From positions 682,001 to 746,000 of the forward strand of contig NZ_FMIC01000002.1 in assembly GCF_900091625.1 (NCBI RefSeq): a stretch of DNA of 64,000 bases, in the 5' to 3' direction. The notes beneath the pieces were generated by a model, which ran no database searches, had not been told where the DNA came from, and saw only the letters and a list, made by a program, of their open reading frames with translations. This document shows positions 60,201 to 64,000 of the stretch, in pieces. Made by a program: the position numbers and the translations under genes. This DNA is from Micromonospora peucetia. GTDB taxonomy: Bacteria; Actinomycetota; Actinomycetes; Mycobacteriales; Micromonosporaceae. Position 1 is the stretch's first letter, and each line of letters begins with the position of its first letter.

Positions 60201-62165
60201 CCGGGTACGCAGGGCGGCGTGTCTGCCCAGCACGGTGGCGACCGCGCGGTCGAGCCGATCGAGGTCGACCGGACCGTGCAGGCGCAGCAGTGCCGGGACG
60301 TGGTAGGCGGCGCAGTGCGGGTACATCTGGTGAAGCAGGAACAGCCCCTCCTGCTGGGGAGCCAGCGGGGCGCTGCGACGGGCACCGGTGACCGGGTGGG
60401 CGGGGCGGGGCGGCGCGGGAGCGGCGGGCCGCACGTCCAGGAGGGCGGCGAACCCGCCGACGGTGGGTTCGGCGAGCACGTCGGCGACGGTGACGGCCAG
60501 CCCGGTCTCCCGGGCCACCCGCCCGGCGACGACCATCGCGGACAGGGAGTGCCCGCCGTGCGCGGCGAACTCGCTGTCCACGCTGAGGTCACGAGCCCCG
60601 AAGACCTCCGTCCAGAGCCGGGCGACGTAGCGTTCCCGGTCGGTCATCGGCGGCGCGGCAGAGCCGGCGGGGGCGGGGTCGACCGGGACCGTACGGCCGG
60701 TGCGGAGCAGGGCGGAAACAGCTGCCCGGTCGACCTTGCCGCCGGCGTTGCGAGGCAGCGTCGCCAGGACCACCAGGTCGGTGGGTACGGCCACGGCCGG
60801 CAGGACGTCGGCCAGGGCGGCGCGCCAGGCACCGGGGTCGGGTTGCCCGGTGACCCCCGCCACGACCGTGTCGTCGCGGATCAGCGCCACCGCGTCGGTC
60901 ACCCCGGGCAGCCGGCGCAACGCGTGCTCGATCTCGCCCAGCTCGATCCGTACTCCCCGGATCTTCACCTGCTGGTCCCGGCGGCCGTGGTACGCCAGGA
61001 CCCCGTCGGGCAGCCACCGCACCAGGTCACCGGTGCGGTACGCCCGCCCGCCCGGCCCGGCGCCGGCATCCGGCACGAACGCCAGGGCGGTCGCCGCCGG
61101 CCGTCCCAGGTATCCCCAGGCGACCTGGGGCCCGCAGAGGAGCAGCTCACCCAGTTCCTGCGGCCCCGCCTCGCGCAGCAACGGGTCGACCACCCGGACG
61201 CGGACGCCGGACAGGGGCCGGCCGATCACCGGTTGGTCCGCCGCACCGACCCGGGCCACCACCGCGTTCACGGTGCACTCGGTCGGCCCGTAGACGTTGT
61301 ACGCCCTCGTCCCGGCCCGGGCGGCCAACTCCGCCCACAGTCCGTCCCCGATGGCCTCGCCGCCGACCAGGATGCGCAGGTCCCCGCACTGGTCCAGGTA
61401 TGGCAGCAGGGCCCGCAGGTGGGTGGGGGTGATGTCGAAATCGGTGACCTCGCGGGTGCGTAGCACCTCGGCGAACGCGGCCGGGTCGAGCCGCTCGGCC
61501 TCGCGGAGCAGCACCACGGTGTCCCCGCGCAGCAGCCGCGACCACTGCTGGACCGAGGCGTCGAAGGAGAGGCTGGCGTTCCACGCCACCACGTCGTGCC
61601 CCGGCCCGAAGGCCCCGCACGCGAGGAGTCCACCCGCCAGCGCCAAGACCGCCCCGTGCGGCACCATCGCCCCCTTCGGACGACCGGTGGTTCCGGAGGT
61701 GAACACCACGTACGCCAGGTCGGCGGCGGTGATCTCGGGCAGCCGGGCGAGCGCGTCGGCGTCGGCGGTGACTTCCCCGCGCAACGCAGCGGCCAGGTCC
61801 GGCACCACGACGTCCGGGCCGGTCGGGGTGCCCGGTTCGGTGATCAGAAGGGTGACCCCCGCCTCCGCCAGGACCGCTGCCTGGCGCCGGGCCGGATGCG
61901 CCGGGTCCACCGGCACGTACGCCGCCCCCGCCCGCAGCACCCCGAACAGGGCCACCACCATGTCGACGGACCGGTCGAGGCGGATGCCCACCACGTCGCC
62001 CCGGCCCACCTCGTAGCCGGCCAGGGCGACGGCCACCGCGTCGACCCGCCGGCCGAGTTCGGCGTACGTGACAGCGTCGTCGGCGACGACCAGCGCCGTG
62101 CGGTCGGGGTGGGCGGCCACGGCGCGGCACAGGGCGGCGGGGATCCCGGCGGGGACGGCTTCCAT
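57291..62165 (-). CDS. NRPS, A-T-C-A-T
   Basis: The 1624-residue synthetase has A1 (1-500; FTSGTTGRPKGAMVPHG, NVYGPTECT, YRTGDLVRW, RNAGGKVDRA), T1 (FAAHGGHSLSAMVVA), C (about 600-1010; GHHIVVDGWS), A2 (about 1030-1500) and T2 (FFDAGGSSLRLIEVE near 1573). It ends without TE or R. A hand-read A1 code is D-A-Q-D-L-G-V-V-N-K, one residue from the known Gln code DAQDLGVVDK, so Gln or Glu is predicted. A2 is divergent: its A3 loop is TSGSTGRPRAVAA (Lys-Gly lost), A4 reads GVGHDPLLREVL and A8 QVSLNGTRVELDEIE, though the A10 Lys (NGKPD) remains. Release may use the type II TE or the ATP-grasp enzyme. Confidence 0.9.
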   Translation of the reverse strand: MEAVPAGIPAALCRAVAAHPDRTALVVADDAVTYAELGRRVDAVAVALAGYEVGRGDVVGIRLDRSVDMVVALFGVLRAGAAYVPVDPAHPARRQAAVLAEAGVTLLITEPGTPTGPDVVVPDLAAALRGEVTADADALARLPEITAADLAYVVFTSGTTGRPKGAMVPHGAVLALAGGLLACGAFGPGHDVVAWNASLSFDASVQQWSRLLRGDTVVLLREAERLDPAAFAEVLRTREVTDFDITPTHLRALLPYLDQCGDLRILVGGEAIGDGLWAELAARAGTRAYNVYGPTECTVNAVVARVGAADQPVIGRPLSGVRVRVVDPLLREAGPQELGELLLCGPQVAWGYLGRPAATALAFVPDAGAGPGGRAYRTGDLVRWLPDGVLAYHGRRDQQVKIRGVRIELGEIEHALRRLPGVTDAVALIRDDTVVAGVTGQPDPGAWRAALADVLPAVAVPTDLVVLATLPRNAGGKVDRAAVSALLRTGRTVPVDPAPAGSAAPPMTDRERYVARLWTEVFGARDLSVDSEFAAHGGHSLSAMVVAGRVARETGLAVTVADVLAEPTVGGFAALLDVRPAAPAPPRPAHPVTGARRSAPLAPQQEGLFLLHQMYPHCAAYHVPALLRLHGPVDLDRLDRAVATVLGRHAALRTRVGMVAARPVQLVADPPEAGGLVVADPTSTVENWADEVVRRPFRLDTGPLFRAEVLVTGADTCLLALVGHHIVVDGWSIEVVQRDIGRAYRGESLREPVQFPAVAAAARSPEHRAVVESELAWWRKRLADLPEPVRLPFVRRRPVTPRFRAGRVAHRLPEQVAGELRDLAVRSRVPLFPLLALGLATVLNRYTGQDDLVIGTPVADRDDADLADSVGFYNNSLVLRLAVDRNRSVRDNLRMVAAEVASALAHRHVPFDELVRELAPPRVASANPIFQIWCNLLSYPATPLDLGPGTAVEVLTPPMPGALFDISAYFTDDRDGVGLELVYDLDLFEHDQIEALAVDCVRVLADLPRDAGRLLGDVGRAGASTVRSPWGAYPPVTSSAAELGRTLLAALRRTGNRPAVLAGDGTVTGDGLAAAVVDFATALDRVDPGRRRAVAVLGGRSPALVAALVAVLAGARTFLLVDADLPAVRRERMLAAAGDPIVVDATGDRPVVRLDQATGTPAAPAAAAPVSGTGSLPAGTAYLAFTSGSTGRPRAVAASAAPLAALLQWYPAAYRLTGEDRFSALAGVGHDPLLREVLVAVAVGAPVHLPAASEAASPTALVRWLADRRITVLHLSPALGRLLVAAGQAAGLRLVDVRLVAFGGGAVDARDVAGVAQLCPGARVVSHYGATETPQVAATIDHGHPRSRETTDSRALVGPTSPTAEILLTDDDGRPVPVNAVGEIRVRSPYLALGYPGDPTGTAHRFGPDPHGEDGVRVYRTGDLGLARPDGTIEFRGRADRQVSLNGTRVELDEIEAVLREHPDVTDCLVLADEPDGVTAYVAGSPELTGDGLRGHLADLLPATMHPADLRILAAMPLTPNGKPDVAALRAIAAKATVRADGPMVSLVERVCAAALDRDTLGPDVNFFDAGGSSLRLIEVEARLSRALGAPVGLATLFQNPTVRSLAAAIDRVGTKPSREENPR

Positions 62166-62170
62166 CCGGC

Positions 62171-63118
62171 TCAGCCCGCGAAGTCCAGGCTGACCTTGCC
62201 GGTCGTGACCCGCCCCCGCATGTCGGCCACGGCCCGCGCGACCTCGGTGTACGGGTACGACTGGCCCGTCTCCAGGTCGAGCTGCCCCTTCTTGATCATT
62301 CCGAACAGTCCCACGATGGTCTCCGGGAACACCTCGTTGCGCTCCGTTACCAGGTTGTACGCGGAGAAGCCCGCGACACTACGGGTGCCGGCCATCAGCG
62401 ACTCGGGCCGGATCGGGGTGCTCGCCTCCCCCGAGGTCGAGCCGTAGACCACCATCCGCCCGCAGGACGCCAGCGCGGCGAGGGCCGAGTCGAGCTGCGG
62501 GCCGCCGTGCATCTCCAGGATCACGTCGACCAGGCGACCTCCGTTCGCCTCGATCAGGGCCGCGCCGAGGTCGGTGCTGGTGGAGTCCACCGTCACGTCG
62601 GCGCCCAGGGCGGCGGCCTGCGCACGCTTCTCCGGAGTGGACGCCGCGCCGATCACCCGGCGTGCCCCCCACGCCTTGGCCAGTTGCACGGCGATCGACC
62701 CGACGCCACCGGCGGCGGCCATCACCGCGACGGTGTCCCGGCGGGTGATCCGGGCCATGGTCCGCAGCAGGTGCCAGGCGGTGAACCCCTGGGTGGCCAC
62801 CGCGAGTGCGGCCCGGTCGGAGACGAAGTCGGGCACCTCCATGACCTGTTCGGCGACGAACAGCTCCGCCCAGGCCCCGAACCTGGCCCGGCCCAGCATC
62901 CGGCGGCCGTCGGCGGTGGTCCCGACCGCCTCGATCCCGGGGTGGTACGGCAGCGGCGGGTTGAACGAGTAGCTGCCCTCGACGATGTGGACGTCGGAGA
63001 AGTTGATGCCCGCGCTACGAACGCGGAGCAGGGTGTGATGGCCGGCGGCGACCGGATCCGGAACGTCGCGGATTTCCAGGCCGCCGGGACCGTGACTGGT
63101 CAGCGAGATGGCGTGCAC
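62171..63118 (-). CDS. Zinc-independent quinone oxidoreductase (MDR family)
   Basis: The 315-residue medium-chain reductase has INFSDVHIVEGSY and PYHPGIEAVGTT in the catalytic domain and the NADPH fold VMAAAGGVGSIAVQLAKAWG. No structural or catalytic zinc Cys set is visible. It reduces a quinone or an activated double bond (enoyl reductase chemistry). ATG 63118 overlaps the thioesterase 3' end by 19 bp, and its stop is 6 bp from the NRPS start. In this operon it may reduce a double bond in a peptide building block or product. Confidence 0.88.
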   Translation of the reverse strand: MHAISLTSHGPGGLEIRDVPDPVAAGHHTLLRVRSAGINFSDVHIVEGSYSFNPPLPYHPGIEAVGTTADGRRMLGRARFGAWAELFVAEQVMEVPDFVSDRAALAVATQGFTAWHLLRTMARITRRDTVAVMAAAGGVGSIAVQLAKAWGARRVIGAASTPEKRAQAAALGADVTVDSTSTDLGAALIEANGGRLVDVILEMHGGPQLDSALAALASCGRMVVYGSTSGEASTPIRPESLMAGTRSVAGFSAYNLVTERNEVFPETIVGLFGMIKKGQLDLETGQSYPYTEVARAVADMRGRVTTGKVSLDFAG

Positions 63119-63852
63119 GAAACTTCTCCTTGTCGTGGTGTCGCGGGTGGGGCATCGGCGCGGCGGGGCACGGCGGCCAGCACGTCACGGACGATGCGCA
63201 GCACTTCCGCGCGGGCGGTGTGGACGAAGAAGTGCCCGCCGGGGAGGAACCGTTCGGCGGGTGGCGCGACGGTGTGGGTACGCCACCCGTCGGCCTGGTA
63301 GTCGGTGACCGAGGTGTCGCTGACCCCGCGCAGCACCGTCACCGGAAGGTCCAGCGGCGGCAGCGGGTCCACGGTCCAGGTCTCCAGGACCTGGAAGTCG
63401 GCGCGCAGGATCGGGGTGAACACGGCCAACAGCTCGGGGCTGGCCAGCAGTTCCGGAGGCATTCCGTCGTAGTCGGCGGTACGTTGCAGCAGGGCGTCGT
63501 CGCTGAGCAGGTGCACCAGGTCGGTGAGGTCCCGGCGGCAGGGGCTGCCGGCTCCGGAGACGATCAGAGCGGCTGGCGGCACGCCCTCCCGACGCAGCTC
63601 ACGGGCCAGTCCGAAGGCGACCAGCGCGCCCAGGCTGTGCCCGAACAGCACCACCGGCCGGGGTCGCAACGCGGCGACCTGCGGGGTCAGCCCACGCAGG
63701 ATCTCGGTCATCGAGGTCAGCGCCGGTTTGCCGAACAACTGCTCCCGGCCCGGGAGCAGGACGGTGGTGACCGCGGCCAGGTCCGCCAGCTCGGGGCCCC
63801 AGTTCCGGAACGGCGCGACGCCACTGCCGGCGTACGGGGCGACGACCAGCAC
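63100..63852 (-). CDS. Type II thioesterase, apparent 5' frameshift
   Basis: The 250 residues cover a type II thioesterase: VVAPYAGSGVAPFRNWGPEL, nucleophile FGHSLGALVAFGLAREL, ILRADFQVLETW and terminal His in LPGGHFFVHT. The frame can only start at GTG 63852, which has no ribosome site and drops the usual first 20 residues. A GTG at 63902 overlaps the upstream stop (GTGA) but reads in another frame (MTAARLVPRQ). Adding one base in the C5 run at about 63876-63880 would join it to RPPPGAADDRPVLVVAP and restore a full-length enzyme. This is either a sequence error or a broken gene. It would edit misloaded carrier domains of the NRPS. Confidence 0.8.
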   Translation of the reverse strand: MLVVAPYAGSGVAPFRNWGPELADLAAVTTVLLPGREQLFGKPALTSMTEILRGLTPQVAALRPRPVVLFGHSLGALVAFGLARELRREGVPPAALIVSGAGSPCRRDLTDLVHLLSDDALLQRTADYDGMPPELLASPELLAVFTPILRADFQVLETWTVDPLPPLDLPVTVLRGVSDTSVTDYQADGWRTHTVAPPAERFLPGGHFFVHTARAEVLRIVRDVLAAVPRRADAPPATPRQGEVSCTPSR

Positions 63853-63898
63853 CGGGCGGTCGTCGGCGGCGCCTGGCGGGGGACGAGACGGGCGGCAG

Positions 63899-64000
63899 TC
63901 ACGGTTGCGCTCCAGGGGACGAGGAGTGTCCGTTGCCGGCGGTTCGCTGGTCGACGCAGGTGATCCGGAACTCGGCGGTGTACCGGCGACCCGCGGCGTC
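63899..64000 (-). CDS. 3' end of an unidentified gene, cut by window edge
   Basis: From the right edge one minus-strand frame reads DAAGRRYTAEFRITCVDQRT and ends with GAQP and a stop at 63899-63901, which overlaps GTG 63902 (GTGA). Only 33 residues are visible, too few to name a family. Its coupling to the thioesterase suggests it is the preceding gene of the same operon. Confidence 0.5.
   Translation of the reverse strand, partial: DAAGRRYTAEFRITCVDQRTAGNGHSSSPGAQP

Noticed and set aside
57780..61463. Plus-strand open frame of 1,227 codons opposite the A-T-C-A-T NRPS
   Set aside because: No recognisable motif and composition typical of antisense frames in high-GC DNA.
1..64000. MbtH-like protein, tRNA, rRNA, CRISPR array, transposase or phage genes
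   Set aside because: Looked for by characteristic motifs; none seen. A tRNA scan was not possible by eye with certainty.

Overview
The window is very GC-rich, uses GTG and TTG starts with strong GGAGG-type ribosome sites, and carries SARP, LAL-type LuxR, AsnC and DesK/DesR regulators. This points to an actinomycete; a Micromonospora-like genus is an inference that cannot be confirmed here. Most of the window is specialised metabolism, apparently several biosynthetic operons side by side. No rRNA, tRNA, CRISPR array or transposase was seen.

Layout. (1) 1-4.5 kb: the end of an azole/RiPP locus (YcaO cyclodehydratase cut by the window edge, SagB-type dehydrogenase), then a response regulator and a convergent DesK-type kinase. 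(2) 5.5-20.4 kb, minus strand: one long operon with a ketosynthase III, a secreted His-rich protein, a Cu(I) P-type ATPase, an alpha/beta hydrolase, an isonitrile-forming non-haem iron oxidase of the ScoE/Rv0097 family, a carrier protein, a C-A-T-TE NRPS, an MFS exporter and a siderophore-type ABC importer. It reads as a copper-linked isonitrile metallophore (chalkophore) locus. (3) 20.8-22.3 kb: a 99-residue repeat peptide coupled to a histidine kinase-like protein without its phospho-acceptor histidine. (4) 22.3-29.6 kb, minus strand: a 57-residue peptide, a type II thioesterase, a LAL regulator, a PvcA/IsnA isonitrile synthase, a PvcB/IsnB-type oxygenase, a UbiA prenyltransferase and an IDI-like protein whose two catalytic residues are replaced. 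This suggests a prenylated isonitrile. An extra ispH lies at 43.4 kb. (5) 30.1-36.4 kb: a SARP, a P450, a 3-hydroxyacyl-CoA dehydrogenase, a PNPOx-like protein, a TENA/haem-oxygenase-like protein and an acyl-CoA dehydrogenase.

(6) 36.5-42.1 kb, minus strand: an A-T-R synthetase, a leucyl/phenylalanyl-tRNA transferase homologue, an acetyltransferase and a methyltransferase. This set fits tRNA-dependent assembly of an N-acetyl peptide aldehyde of leupeptin type. (7) 42.3-46.5 kb: a truncated LAL-type regulator, ispH, and a divergent tetR/MFS pair. (8) 46.7-55.9 kb: primary metabolism, with a GH89 alpha-N-acetylglucosaminidase, a Gfo/Idh/MocA oxidoreductase, a sugar ABC importer without its ATPase and a secreted phosphodiesterase, divergent from an AsnC-type regulator. 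(9) 56-64 kb, minus strand: a further peptide locus with an ATP-grasp ligase, an A-T-C-A-T NRPS, a quinone oxidoreductase and a type II thioesterase, cut by the right edge.

The main result is that two unrelated isonitrile-forming chemistries (ScoE-type and PvcA/IsnA-type) and a probable peptide-aldehyde operon sit within about 37 kb. Functions are read from motifs by eye. Residues said to match ScoE, E. coli IDI, E. coli Aat or GrsA were compared from memory and need a formal alignment.
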